DNA from: Pseudomonas sp. CFBP 13711
GTDB lineage: Bacteria > Pseudomonadota > Gammaproteobacteria > Pseudomonadales > Pseudomonadaceae
Length of the DNA stretch: 64,000 bases
Direction: 5' to 3'
Assembly (NCBI RefSeq): GCF_014842265.1
Contig: NZ_JACYVI010000003.1
Location: 186,001 to 250,000 of the forward strand
Shown: one piece after another, positions 33,918 to 42,869 of the stretch
Position numbering within the stretch: the first letter of the stretch is position 1
Layout: each line of letters begins with the position of its first letter
Made by a program: the position numbers and the translations under genes
Notes under the pieces: model-generated
Database searches by the model: none
Seen by the model: the letters and a program-made list of their open reading frames with translations, nothing else
Told to the model about the DNA's origin: nothing

Positions 33918-35462
33918 CTAGCGGTTTTTTTGGGTATTGATGAAGTTCAGAAAATCCTGGGAGGGCAATGCTTTCGAGTACAGCCAACCTTGAGCGTAAT
34001 CTACCTTATGCATTCGCAGGTAATCTGCTTGATGGGGGCTCTCGACCCCCTCGGCAACAATGTCCAGACCCAGTGTTTTAGCCATTGCAATAATATGCGT
34101 CACCACCGAGCTGGACGCTGAAGATTTATCGATGGCGTCCACGAAAGATTTATCTATCTTGAGCACATTGACAGGAAGGCGCTCCAGATATTGCAAACTG
34201 GAGTACCCCGTACCAAAGTCATCGATGGCTATCTTGAACCCCAGCGCCCGAGCTCTTTCAAGTGTCGCGACGGCCGATTCAACATCAATGAAGCCTCGCT
34301 CAGTTGCCTCTATCCATATTTGACTGTTGTCAATCATGGAGCCTTTCAATGCATGATCAAGCGTGTCAAGAAAACGCCCGGATTTAAGATCATCTCCACA
34401 TATGTTGATGGCGACATGAAGATGACGGTTATCTCGCAGAAGTTGCGCCATGTCTCTGATGACGCCCTGGATGACTTGGTCAGTGATGGGCAAAATCAGC
34501 CCTGTTTCTTCAGCCAGCGGAATGAACTGATCAGGGGCCACAACCGTTCCGTCCGGCCTCAGCCATCGGACCAATGCCTCGGCCCCTGTACATTGTTCAG
34601 TTTCAAGATCAATGATCGGTTGATAGTGAACAGTGAACTCCCGCTGGGCGATTGCGATCTGCATCTCCGCCATCGGCGAGAGTCTGATGCGCATGATTCG
34701 GATGACGGATAGCACGACGACGAAACCGATACCTATGCCAATCGGCAGCATCCAGGCCAGCTCGCTGTAAAAGCTTGTGTCGACGCTGGTAATGGGCTCC
34801 ATCACAAGCGCGGACCAGTCGTCCTGAGTGGAAGCCGCATGGAGATAGTCTTTATTATTTCGATCTTGACTTGATGCAAGTCGGGAAATCGTCTTTTCAT
34901 CCGCGCCCCGAGAGATATTCACTAACTGACCTTGGTAAAAAACCCCGAGCTGCATTCGATCATCCAGAATGATGTCGCTCAGCCTTTCTGCATTTATAAG
35001 TACGTTGTAGGCACCACGATGGATGATCGTAATCGGCTGGATCCCGTGGTCACGCGGGATGAGGCGAACATTGATTTTATAGCCTCCCGCATCGGTATAG
35101 GTCGACGTCGTCGATCCAGACAGTATCGAAGTGACTCCCCATGAGGTACAAGCAAGCGACCCTTGCTCAAGATAATCAATTTCTTCCACCGCACGGGTGT
35201 TCACGGTCGCTTTTCGCATCAACGAAATATGCTCGGGAGAGCACGGAGTTCCGGACCAGTTCTCCATGTCCGATATAACGTTGAGTCCTTGCTGCAATGA
35301 CAAACTAATATTTTTGAGAGCCCGCTCGGAGTAGGTCTCCAAATGCGTTCGTTCTTTGGCCAGGGCCCTTTCCCAGGAAATGTAAGCCATCGTTATCATG
35401 GGCAAAACAGCCCCTATCAGCCCTGACAGGGTGGCTATTATGATGACTCTTGATTTACGCAT
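33918..35462 (-). CDS. Membrane-anchored EAL-domain c-di-GMP phosphodiesterase with CSS-type sensor
   Basis: Protein of 514 residues: transmembrane helix at about 6-28, a periplasmic domain to about 240 resembling the CSS-motif sensor (Cys in TPCSPEH near 73 and a second Cys in GSLACTS, probably a redox-controlled disulfide), a second helix (LPIGIGIGFVVVLSVIRIM), then EAL. Catalytic residues look intact: EAL within AEALVRWL, NICGDDL, IDDFGTGYSSL, KIDKSFV, VAEGVES. It should hydrolyse c-di-GMP to pGpG in response to an envelope signal. Here the motif reads CSP instead of CSS. The gene is visibly AT-richer than its neighbours, which suggests recent arrival. Confidence 0.85.
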   Translation of the reverse strand: MRKSRVIIIATLSGLIGAVLPMITMAYISWERALAKERTHLETYSERALKNISLSLQQGLNVISDMENWSGTPCSPEHISLMRKATVNTRAVEEIDYLEQGSLACTSWGVTSILSGSTTSTYTDAGGYKINVRLIPRDHGIQPITIIHRGAYNVLINAERLSDIILDDRMQLGVFYQGQLVNISRGADEKTISRLASSQDRNNKDYLHAASTQDDWSALVMEPITSVDTSFYSELAWMLPIGIGIGFVVVLSVIRIMRIRLSPMAEMQIAIAQREFTVHYQPIIDLETEQCTGAEALVRWLRPDGTVVAPDQFIPLAEETGLILPITDQVIQGVIRDMAQLLRDNRHLHVAINICGDDLKSGRFLDTLDHALKGSMIDNSQIWIEATERGFIDVESAVATLERARALGFKIAIDDFGTGYSSLQYLERLPVNVLKIDKSFVDAIDKSSASSSVVTHIIAMAKTLGLDIVAEGVESPHQADYLRMHKVDYAQGWLYSKALPSQDFLNFINTQKNR

Positions 35463-35745
35463 TCCCTTGCCTCAAAAAATGGACTCATCCTTTCCCGATG
35501 ATCATGACCTGGCGTTCGGAGTGTGATTTATCCTGGACTACCGGGCAAGGAGGCGCGGAAGGTTTTGCCACCCGAACACTTCGCGCCGACGTTCTTTCTG
35601 CGCTCTCAATGCAAAACGGAAAAACGCTGACGTTCGGGCCAGCCACACATCACCTCTCGAAAACCGAGAGGCCACCCACGCTCTGGACGGACATCAACCA
35701 CCTGGGATAGCGTGCGCCTCCAACGAAACTCAAAGTGCCCACCCC

Positions 35746-36138
35746 ATGACCGACCGTCAACTCATCGTCCCGGACGAAATGCGTCTACTCGCCGAGCGCG
35801 CGGGCTATGCCCCTGCCGTCAAGGTCGGCAAAACGCTTTACTGCGCCGGTCAGGTCGGTCGCACCCCTGAGCTGACAGTCATCGAAGACCCGGAGCAGCA
35901 ATTCCTGGCCGCGTGGGAAAACCTGCGGCTCGTGCTGGCCGCTGGAGGATGCACCTTCGAAGACGTCGTCGACCTGACGACCTACCACGTCGATCTGCAC
36001 CGTCACATGCCCGTGTTCAGGGAGGTGAAGGACAAGGTCTTCCCCCGGGGCACCTGCGCGTGGACCTGCCTCGGCGTCAGCGAACTGGCCAGGCCGGGAC
36101 TGCTGGTGGAAATCAAGTGCGTGGCGGTGCAGCGCTGA
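35746..36138 (+). CDS. RidA/YjgF-family protein
   Basis: Protein of 130 residues with a RidA-like fold (GYAPAVKVGKTLYCAGQVGR, ENLRLVLAAGGCTFEDVVDL, then LARPGLLVEIKCVAVQ). RidA enzymes release ammonia from reactive enamine/imine intermediates. The catalytic Arg position near residue 107 of canonical RidA reads E-L-A-R-P in this protein, so an Arg is present. It stands alone. A specific substrate is not implied by neighbours. Confidence 0.8.
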   Translation: MTDRQLIVPDEMRLLAERAGYAPAVKVGKTLYCAGQVGRTPELTVIEDPEQQFLAAWENLRLVLAAGGCTFEDVVDLTTYHVDLHRHMPVFREVKDKVFPRGTCAWTCLGVSELARPGLLVEIKCVAVQR

Positions 36139-36241
36139 TCATCAGCGGCGTGGCCAGTGTGAGCGACGCGCAGGCGCATCGGCTTCGGGAAACCCAGGCT
36201 GATGCGTCAGTTATCCCGACGCTTCAGCCTGCCATTCACCC

Positions 36242-38512
36242 TCAGCGCGCGGTGATCTTCCACGCGCGGTGGATTTTGCCGTTGCGTGCAAAGTCCGGGT
36301 CGACGGTGTGCTGGGTGATCTCCTCCACCGCATAACGCTCCACCAGCGTCTCTTCGAGCTGGAATTTGCGGAAGTTATTGGAGAAATACAGCACGCCGCC
36401 CGGCGCCAGACGCGCCATAGCCAGGTCGATCAGTTGAACCTGATCGCGCTGGACGTCGAACACGCCTTCCATGCGCTTGGAGTTGGAGAAGGTCGGCGGG
36501 TCGATGAAGATCAGGTCGTACTCTTCGCGACTGGCCTCCAGCCACACCATCACGTCGCCCTGCTCCAGACGATTCTTGTCCGAGAAGCCGTTCAGCGACA
36601 GGTTGCGACGCGCCCAGTCCAGGTAGGTTTTCGACAGATCGACACTGGTGGTGCTGCGCGCGCCGCCCTTGGCTGCGTGCACGCTGGCGGTCGCGGTGTA
36701 GCAGTAGAGGTTGAGGAACCGCTTGCCGGCCGCTTCGCGCTGGATCCGCATGCGCATCGGCCGGTGATCGAGGAACAGGCCGGTGTCCAGGTAATCCGTG
36801 AGGTTGACCAGCAGCTTCACGCCGCCTTCGTTGACCTCGTTGAATTTGCCCTGGGCGCTCTGGCGCTCGTACTGCTTGGTGCCGCTCTGGCGTTCGCGAC
36901 GTTTGACCACCACGCGGCTTTTGTCGATGCCCAGCGCCTGAGGGATGGCCGCCAGCGCATCGAACATACGGATCGAAGCCTTTTCCGGATCAATGGACTT
37001 CGGCGCCACATACTCCTGAACATGGACCCAGTCGTGGTACAGGTCGATGGCCATGGCGTACTCGGGCATGTCCGCATCGTAGACGCGGTAGCAGTCGATG
37101 CCTTCGCGCTTGACCCACTTGCTCAGCGCCTTGACGTTCTTCTGCAGGCGATTGGCGAACATCTGCCCGCCTTCGCTCAGGCGCGGTTGCTCGATGACCG
37201 GCGCGGGGGCCGGCGTCGGCTTGATCGGGTTGCCATTCTTGTTGTACTGGCGCTCCTGCGGCTCGTCCGGCGCCTGATCGTAGGCGGCTTGCTCACGCTC
37301 GGCCTGACGCTGCTCCGGGGTGCGACGCTCGCCGGTGACGAACTGATCCGGCAGCACTTTGATCAACAACAGCTTGCACGGCAGTGCGCCGTTCCAGAAC
37401 GCGTACTGCTTGTGGCTGCGAATGCCCATGCGCTTGCCCAGGTCAGGCGCACCGGTGAACACCGCCGCTTCCCAGTTCAGGCAGGCCTGACGCAGGCGCT
37501 CGCCGAGGTTCTGGTAGAGATACAACAGGCTGGCTTCGTCACCGAGACGCTCGCCGTACGGCGGGTTGCAGATGACCAGACCGGTCTGGTTCTGATCGGG
37601 ACGCGGCTCGAAGGTCGCCACTTCGCCCTGGTAGATCTTGATCCACTCGCTCAGGCCGGCGCGCTCGACGTTGTTGCGGCCCGGCTGGATCAGACGCGGA
37701 TCGGCTTCGTAACCCCGAATCCACAGCGGCGGCTTGGCCAGACCCGCTTGCGCACGCTCCAGCGCTTCGTCATGCAGCTTGCGCCAGATCGCCGGCACGT
37801 GGCCCAGCCAGGCGGAGAAACCCCAGCGCTCGCGCTTGAGGTTGGGCGCGATGTCGGCGGCAATCATCGCCGCTTCGACCAGGAAAGTCCCCACGCCGCA
37901 CATCGGGTCAGCCAGCGCGCCGCCTTCAGCGGCAATGCGCGGCCAGCCGGAACGGATCAGGATCGCGGCGGCCAGGTTTTCCTTGAGCGGCGCGGCGCCT
38001 TGCTGCAGACGGTAGCCGCGCTGGTGCAGGCTGTGGCCGGAGAGGTCCAGGGACAGAATCGCTTCGCCGCGGTCCAGACGCAGGTGCACGCGCAGATCCG
38101 GGTTGAGCTTGTCCACCGACGGGCGTACGCCGTCTGCCGTGCGCAGGCGGTCAACGATGCCGTCCTTGACCTTCAAGGCGCCGAAATGGGTGTTGTCGAT
38201 GCCAGAACCGTGACCGCTGAACTCCACGGCCAGCGTACCTTCCGCTTCCAGATGGTCAGCCCACTCGATGTCATGCACGCCGTGGTAGAGGTCCTCGGCG
38301 TCTTTCATCGGGAAACGCTTGAGCACCAGCAGCACCCGGTTGGCCAGACGCGACCACAGGCACAGCCGGTAGGCGGTCTCCATGTCGGCGGTGCCGCGGA
38401 TGGCGGAAGTGTGTTCGCGGGTTTCCTCGAGACCGAGGGCGGTGGCTTCCTCCGCCAGCAAGCCTTCGAGGCCTTTTGGGCACGTGAGGAAAAGTTCGTA
38501 ACGGTCCGACAT
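36242..38512 (-). CDS. rlmL: Bifunctional 23S rRNA methyltransferase RlmKL
   Basis: Protein of 756 residues. It starts with a THUMP region (MSDRYELFLTCPKGLEGLL), followed by an RlmL methyltransferase half (LADPMCGVGTFLVEAAMIA; NPPYGERLG, m2G2445) and an RlmK half (LNLYCYTATASVHAAKGGA; DPPTFSN, m7G2069). ATG 38512 begins the conserved N-terminus; the frame remains open upstream for 52 codons with no RlmL character. The middle linker (about 440-500) is Pro/Glu-rich and variable. Housekeeping gene. Confidence 0.92.
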   Translation of the reverse strand: MSDRYELFLTCPKGLEGLLAEEATALGLEETREHTSAIRGTADMETAYRLCLWSRLANRVLLVLKRFPMKDAEDLYHGVHDIEWADHLEAEGTLAVEFSGHGSGIDNTHFGALKVKDGIVDRLRTADGVRPSVDKLNPDLRVHLRLDRGEAILSLDLSGHSLHQRGYRLQQGAAPLKENLAAAILIRSGWPRIAAEGGALADPMCGVGTFLVEAAMIAADIAPNLKRERWGFSAWLGHVPAIWRKLHDEALERAQAGLAKPPLWIRGYEADPRLIQPGRNNVERAGLSEWIKIYQGEVATFEPRPDQNQTGLVICNPPYGERLGDEASLLYLYQNLGERLRQACLNWEAAVFTGAPDLGKRMGIRSHKQYAFWNGALPCKLLLIKVLPDQFVTGERRTPEQRQAEREQAAYDQAPDEPQERQYNKNGNPIKPTPAPAPVIEQPRLSEGGQMFANRLQKNVKALSKWVKREGIDCYRVYDADMPEYAMAIDLYHDWVHVQEYVAPKSIDPEKASIRMFDALAAIPQALGIDKSRVVVKRRERQSGTKQYERQSAQGKFNEVNEGGVKLLVNLTDYLDTGLFLDHRPMRMRIQREAAGKRFLNLYCYTATASVHAAKGGARSTTSVDLSKTYLDWARRNLSLNGFSDKNRLEQGDVMVWLEASREEYDLIFIDPPTFSNSKRMEGVFDVQRDQVQLIDLAMARLAPGGVLYFSNNFRKFQLEETLVERYAVEEITQHTVDPDFARNGKIHRAWKITAR

Positions 38513-39082
38513 GAGTATTCCAGAGCCTAAGGCCATAGCGGCCGGACAACGCATTGTCCGGCCCGATTCCAACAGATGCCTTTCAAGGAGGACGCCTGCG
38601 CGGCACACAGTTTGTGCCTGTCCCTCGCACCGATACATTTCGAGTGCGACGGTCCGCCAGCGCATCAACGCCGACGTTTTGATGTTAAAAAACCACTATT
38701 CAGCACGACGGTGGCTGCAATAAAAAGTCACATTGCCGACCCTTCGTCGTTTTTCCACTGACCGCAAACGGCCAGCACTCTCAATTGCGAAACACTTGCA
38801 CTGCCACGTGAAAGCCCCGGTTCAAGGGGTCCTCTGACAAAACTGCGCTGAAACGCGTCAGCGCTTATGGTCGTAATGCTTGAATGGTTACGTTCTTATG
38901 ACAAAACGATCATTCACAGCGTATCTTTCATTGGTTAGAAATCACCCAAGGTCATCGCTGCAACGGCGGTTGCCTCAAGCCCGCGACGCCGGCAGCGGGC
39001 TGCTAACGGCAGAGGATTTTCTGCCGGACCTCAACCTGAGGTCTCCAGGGACATTACAGTCAACAAACGAGGGCAACACCCT
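38513..39082. other. Gene-poor stretch between rlmL and rmf
   Basis: No gene I can support. A perfect nine-pair hairpin (GCCGGACAA/TTGTCCGGC, 38541-38562) lies just upstream of rlmL on its transcript side. The rest probably carries the rlmL promoter and the rmf promoter with a long leader. A 68-codon frame at 38880-39086 begins at TTG and has low coding character. Confidence 0.5.
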
Positions 39083-39298
39083 ATGAGAAGACTTAAGCGT
39101 GATCCGATGGAAAGAGCATTTTCGCGCGGATACCAGTACGGCGTATCCGGTAAATCCCGTGAGCTTTGCCCATTTACTCTACCGTCAGTGCGTCAAGCCT
39201 GGATCAATGGCTGGCGAGAAGGACGCGGCGACAACTGGGACGGTATGACCGGCACTGCGGGCATTCACAGACTCAACGAACTTCACGCGGTCGGCTGA
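39083..39298 (+). CDS. rmf: Ribosome modulation factor (RMF)
   Basis: Basic protein of 71 residues. MRRLKRDPMERAFSRGYQYG, then LCPFTLPSVRQAWINGWREG, match RMF, which dimerises ribosomes into inactive 100S particles in stationary phase. GAGGG sits about nine bases before ATG 39083. A bidirectional terminator follows, shared with pyrD. RMF is usually induced by slow growth and (p)ppGpp; no regulatory site is evident. Confidence 0.93.
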   Translation: MRRLKRDPMERAFSRGYQYGVSGKSRELCPFTLPSVRQAWINGWREGRGDNWDGMTGTAGIHRLNELHAVG

Positions 39299-39396
39299 CG
39301 CCACCCTCACGTTACAGCCTGACCTAAGCTTCTTCGACATTCCTGATCGCTTCATCATGACCACGCACGCCCCACCCGGGCGGCGGGCTAAAGCCC

Positions 39397-39426
39397 AAGA
39401 GGGGTTCCAGTCGGAACCCCTCTTTT
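39397..39426. terminator. Bidirectional terminator between rmf and pyrD
   Basis: AAGAGGGGTTCC pairs with GGAACCCCTCTT with a short loop, A run before and T run after. Confidence 0.85.
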
Positions 39427-39444
39427 CGTTCACGCCGTCAGCGA

Positions 39445-40476
39445 TCAGACCGCTTGGCGAGTCATCGCTGCGATCGCGTCCACCGACTCGCGAATCAGCG
39501 CCGGCCCTTTATAGATAAAGCCCGAATAAATCTGCACCAGACTCGCCCCCGCCGCGATCTTCTCGGCTGCGTGCCTGCCTTCGGTGATGCCGCCAGCGGC
39601 AATGATCGGCAAGCGCCCACCCAACTCACCCGCCAGCACCTTGACGATGTGCGTGCTCTGCTCGCGCACCGGCGCGCCCGAAAGCCCGCCCGCTTCGTCA
39701 CCGTGGGGCAAGCCCTCGACGCCCTTGCGGCTGAGGGTGGTGTTGGTCGCGATCACCGCGTCCATCCCCGATTCCAGTAACGCGCTGGCCACCAGCACGG
39801 TCTCTTCGTCGCTCATGTCCGGGGCAATCTTGATCGCCAGCGGCACGCGTTTGCCGTGGATCAGCGTCAGCGCTTCCTGACGTACCCGCAGGGCTTCGAG
39901 CAGTTGCTTGAGCGAATCGCCGAATTGCAGGCTGCGCAGTCCCGGCGTGTTGGGCGAGCTGACGTTGACGGTGATGTAACTGGCGTGGGCGTACACCTTG
40001 TCCAGGCAGATGAGGTAGTCATCCACGGCGCGCTCGACCGGCGTGTCGACGTTCTTGCCGATGTTGATGCCCAGCACGCCGTTGTACTGCGCGGCCTGCA
40101 CCCGGCTCACCAGATGGTCGACGCCCAGGTTGTTGAAGCCCATGCGGTTAATGATCGCCTGGGCGTGGGGCAGACGGAATACGCGCGGTTTTGGATTGCC
40201 CGGCTGCGGGCGCGGCGTCACAGTGCCAATCTCGACGAAACCGAAGCCCAGTTGGGCGAAGCCGTCGATGGCCGCGCCGTTCTTGTCCAGCCCTGCCGCC
40301 AGCCCGACCGGGTTGGGGAAGCGCAGGCCCATGACGGTCACCGGCAACTGCATCGGCGCCTTGTTGAACAGGCCGTTGAGCCCCAGACGCCCGCCCGCTC
40401 CGATCAGGTCAATGGACAGATCGTGGGAGGTTTCCGGGGAAAGTTTGAACAGTAACTGGCGGGCCAGGTTATACAT
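39445..40476 (-). CDS. pyrD: Dihydroorotate dehydrogenase (quinone), class 2
   Basis: Membrane-associated flavoenzyme of 343 residues converting dihydroorotate to orotate in pyrimidine synthesis. The N-terminal helices ([20 protein letters not shown]) are the class 2 quinone-docking segment. The domain contains [34 protein letters not shown] with the catalytic Ser, and [11 protein letters not shown] 40476 matches the conserved start; the frame extends upstream over 119 codons without conserved features. Confidence 0.93.
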   Translation of the reverse strand: MYNLARQLLFKLSPETSHDLSIDLIGAGGRLGLNGLFNKAPMQLPVTVMGLRFPNPVGLAAGLDKNGAAIDGFAQLGFGFVEIGTVTPRPQPGNPKPRVFRLPHAQAIINRMGFNNLGVDHLVSRVQAAQYNGVLGINIGKNVDTPVERAVDDYLICLDKVYAHASYITVNVSSPNTPGLRSLQFGDSLKQLLEALRVRQEALTLIHGKRVPLAIKIAPDMSDEETVLVASALLESGMDAVIATNTTLSRKGVEGLPHGDEAGGLSGAPVREQSTHIVKVLAGELGGRLPIIAAGGITEGRHAAEKIAAGASLVQIYSGFIYKGPALIRESVDAIAAMTRQAV

Positions 40477-40750
40477 GGGCGGGGGCGGCTCGATTGCGGC
40501 TGGGATCAGCGGCGGATTATAAACGCCGGTGCGGGCGAAGCGCGAGGCATGTCGAGAACTTTGCTTACAACCTCGGCTCCCGCTGGCATATGGCTTGCTT
40601 GGCGTCCTGTATCGACTCGATCCAATGGCGGAGCGAGCCACAGGACAACGACGTCGCTGGCGCCCCGGTTCAATCGGGGCGAGGCGGCGTGTTTTTTTGG
40701 ACGATCGGCAGCGCTGACCAGCGCGTCGGCTTCCGCGCGGAATGGCAACC

Positions 40751-41959
40751 ATGACTGAAACGCTTACCCCCTCGCTGGCCTGGGTCAACGGCAGCGATGC
40801 ACCGGAACTGACCAGTGTCGACCTCGGCTTCATGGCGCTGACCGACAGCGCCTCACTGATCGTCGCCGCGACCCAAGGCTTCGCTCAGCCCTATGGCCTG
40901 CACATCAACCTGCACCGGCAGACATCGTGGGCCAACCTGCGCGACAAACTGGTCAGCGGCGAACTTCACGCCGCCCACAGCCTTTACGGTCTGGTCTATG
41001 CCGTGCAACTGGGGCTGGCCGGGCCGGCAAAAAACATGGCCGTGCTGATGGGGCTGAACCAGAACGGCCAGAGCATCAACCTGTCGAGAGCGCTGCAGGA
41101 TGCCGGCGTGACCACTCCTGAGGCACTCGATCGGCGCACGCACCAAAGCGACTCAAAACTGACGTTCGCCCAGACCTTCCCCACCGGCAATCATGCGTTG
41201 TGGCTTTATTACTGGCTCGCGAGCCAGGGCATTCATCCGCTGCGCGACGTCGACAGCGTGGTGGTGCCACCGCCGCAGATGGTCGAGCACTTGCAGGCCG
41301 GGCGCATCGACGGTTTTTGCGTCGGTGAGCCGTGGGGTGCCAGCGCGGTTCAGCAGAACCTGGGTTTCACCCTGGCGACCTCCCAGGCCATCTGGCCGGA
41401 TCACCCGGAAAAGGTGTTGGGGTGCAGCCTGGAATTCGCCGAGCAGTACCCAAACACGGCGCGGGCGCTGGTGATGGCGGTGCTTGAAGCCAGCCGTTTC
41501 ATCGAAGAGAGCACCGACAACCGGCGCAGCACCGCGCAGCTGCTCAGCGCCGCCGAGTACGTGAATGCACCTGTGGGCGCCATCGTATCCCGGCTGCTGG
41601 GCGAGTACGACGACGGGCTCGGCAACCGATGGCACGACCATCACGCGATCCGCTTCCATAGCGACGGTCAGGTGAACATGCCTTGGCTGTCCGACGGCAT
41701 GTGGTTCATGACCCAGTTCCGCCGCTGGGGTTTGCTCCGCGAAGACCCGGATTATCTCGACGTCGCCCGCAGCGTCCAGCAGCTCGACCTGTACCGCGAG
41801 GCCGCCGACGCGCTGGGCATCGTTGTACCAGTGTCGCCGATGCGCAGCAGCCAGTTGATCGACGGCAAAATCTGGGACGGCAGCGACCCGGCGCGTTACG
41901 CCCGCAGCTTCAAGCTGCACGCGCTGGCCGATGCCGCCCTCGTTCATGCTGATCGCTGA
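40751..41959 (+). CDS. nasS: Nitrate sensor NasS (CmpA/NrtA-like, no signal peptide)
   Basis: Cytoplasmic protein of 402 residues with the fold of nitrate/bicarbonate ABC binding proteins but without an export signal ([49 protein letters not shown]). NasS proteins hold NasT inactive until nitrate or nitrite binds. ATG 40751 has a GGAA about eight bases upstream; ATG 40742 is in frame. nasT follows 12 bases later, and the regulated leader and transporter come after, so the block is self-contained. Confidence 0.88.
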   Translation: MTETLTPSLAWVNGSDAPELTSVDLGFMALTDSASLIVAATQGFAQPYGLHINLHRQTSWANLRDKLVSGELHAAHSLYGLVYAVQLGLAGPAKNMAVLMGLNQNGQSINLSRALQDAGVTTPEALDRRTHQSDSKLTFAQTFPTGNHALWLYYWLASQGIHPLRDVDSVVVPPPQMVEHLQAGRIDGFCVGEPWGASAVQQNLGFTLATSQAIWPDHPEKVLGCSLEFAEQYPNTARALVMAVLEASRFIEESTDNRRSTAQLLSAAEYVNAPVGAIVSRLLGEYDDGLGNRWHDHHAIRFHSDGQVNMPWLSDGMWFMTQFRRWGLLREDPDYLDVARSVQQLDLYREAADALGIVVPVSPMRSSQLIDGKIWDGSDPARYARSFKLHALADAALVHADR

Positions 41960-41971
41960 GGAGACGCCAAG

Positions 41972-42547
41972 ATGCTGCGAATCCTGTTGATCAACGACAC
42001 CCCCAAAAAGGTCGGGCGCCTGAAAGCGGCGCTGACCGAGGCCGGCTTCGAGGTGATCGACGAATCCGGGCTGATCATCGACCTGCCGGCGCGGGTTCAG
42101 GCCGTGCGCCCGGACGTTATCCTCATCGACACCGAATCGCCGGGCCGTGATGTGCTGGAGCAAGTGGTGCTGGTGACCCGCGGTCTGCCGCGCCCCATCG
42201 TGATGTTCACCGACGAGCACGACCCGGTCGTGATGCGTCAGGCGATCAAGTCCGGGGTCAGCGCCTACATCGTCGAAGGCATTCACGCGCAACGCCTGCA
42301 GCCGATTCTGGACGTGGCCATGGCCCGCTTCGAAAGCGATCAGGACCTGCGCGCGCAACTGCATGCCCGCGACCAGCAACTGGCCGAACGCAAGCGCATC
42401 GAAACGGCCAAGGGCCTGCTGATGAAGATGAAGCAGTGCAACGAAGAAGAGGCCTACACCCTGATGCGACGCCAGGCCATGAGCCGGCAGCAGAAACTGA
42501 TTCAGGTGGCGGAACAAATCATTGCCATGAGTGAGCTGTTGGGCTGA
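41972..42547 (+). CDS. nasT: ANTAR-domain antiterminator NasT
   Basis: Protein of 191 residues: a receiver-like N-terminal domain (ILLINDTPKKVGRLKAAL; DVILIDTESPGRD; VMFTDEHDP) and an ANTAR RNA-binding domain in the last 60 residues (ERKRIETAKGLLMKMKQC; EEAYTLMRRQAM). NasT binds paired hexaloop hairpins in the leader of nitrate-assimilation transcripts and prevents a terminator from forming. The matching leader is at 42667-42750. Activity is controlled by NasS. Confidence 0.9.
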   Translation: MLRILLINDTPKKVGRLKAALTEAGFEVIDESGLIIDLPARVQAVRPDVILIDTESPGRDVLEQVVLVTRGLPRPIVMFTDEHDPVVMRQAIKSGVSAYIVEGIHAQRLQPILDVAMARFESDQDLRAQLHARDQQLAERKRIETAKGLLMKMKQCNEEEAYTLMRRQAMSRQQKLIQVAEQIIAMSELLG

Positions 42548-42636
42548 GCCTTTCCATTTTCGGGCTGGCCGTGCTTGTTTGATCCAGACGGTTTCATCCA
42601 GCCCGTCTCTCCAGCCCACAGCTCGCGGCGCACATT

Positions 42637-42652
42637 TGGCCCATGTATTGCT
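42637..42652 (+). promoter_or_regulatory. Sigma-54-type (-24/-12) promoter of the nitrate transporter operon
   Basis: TGGCCC, a five-base spacer, TTGCT. GG (42638-42639) and GC (42650-42651) are ten bases apart, as the RpoN consensus demands. The start of transcription would fall near 42662, directly before the first leader hairpin. Sigma-54 control via NtrC is usual for nitrogen assimilation. Confidence 0.75.
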
Positions 42653-42666
42653 AGCTACACATCACA

Positions 42667-42706
42667 GGTAGCCAACGGCGGTTGCCCACTCACGACAAAG
42701 ACGTCG
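42667..42706 (+). promoter_or_regulatory. ANTAR target RNA: two hexaloop hairpins
   Basis: Hairpin 1 is GGTAGCC-AACGGC-GGTTGCC (42667-42686, seven pairs including two G-U). Hairpin 2 is CGAC-AAAGAC-GTCG (42693-42706). Each loop has six bases with A at position 1 and G at position 4, as in described ANTAR targets, and they are six bases apart. Hairpin 2 shares bases 42701-42706 with the terminator stem, so the two cannot form together. Confidence 0.75.
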
Positions 42707-42750
42707 CACCCCTTCGCGAAAGCGCACAGGGCTGCGGCGTTTTTCGTTTT
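42701..42750 (+). terminator. Leader terminator controlled by NasT
   Basis: Stem of 12 pairs with one C-C mismatch (42701-42713 with 42728-42740), followed by TTTTTCGTTTTT. It lies 120 bases before the transporter start, inside the leader, and its 5' strand overlaps hairpin 2 of the ANTAR target. Confidence 0.85.
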
Positions 42751-42869
42751 TGCCCTGAACACATCGGGGCGGGTGGAGTGCCGGTCTGGTGCTTCGCCTG
42801 CATGACCTGACCCGTAGCGGTGCGAGCGACATCTCCACCGGACACGAATCCCTGCAGATGAGGTGGTAG

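Noticed and set aside
35450..35710. 86-codon plus-strand frame between the EAL gene and ridA
   Set aside because: Weak start, overlaps the EAL gene start region on the other strand, and has no domain or signal peptide.
36269..38530. 753-codon plus-strand frame opposite rlmL
   Set aside because: Antisense shadow of rlmL, with no motif or signal.
38880..39086. 68-codon frame before rmf
   Set aside because: Starts at TTG without ribosome-binding site, overlaps the rmf start and shows no conserved pattern; better read as rmf leader.
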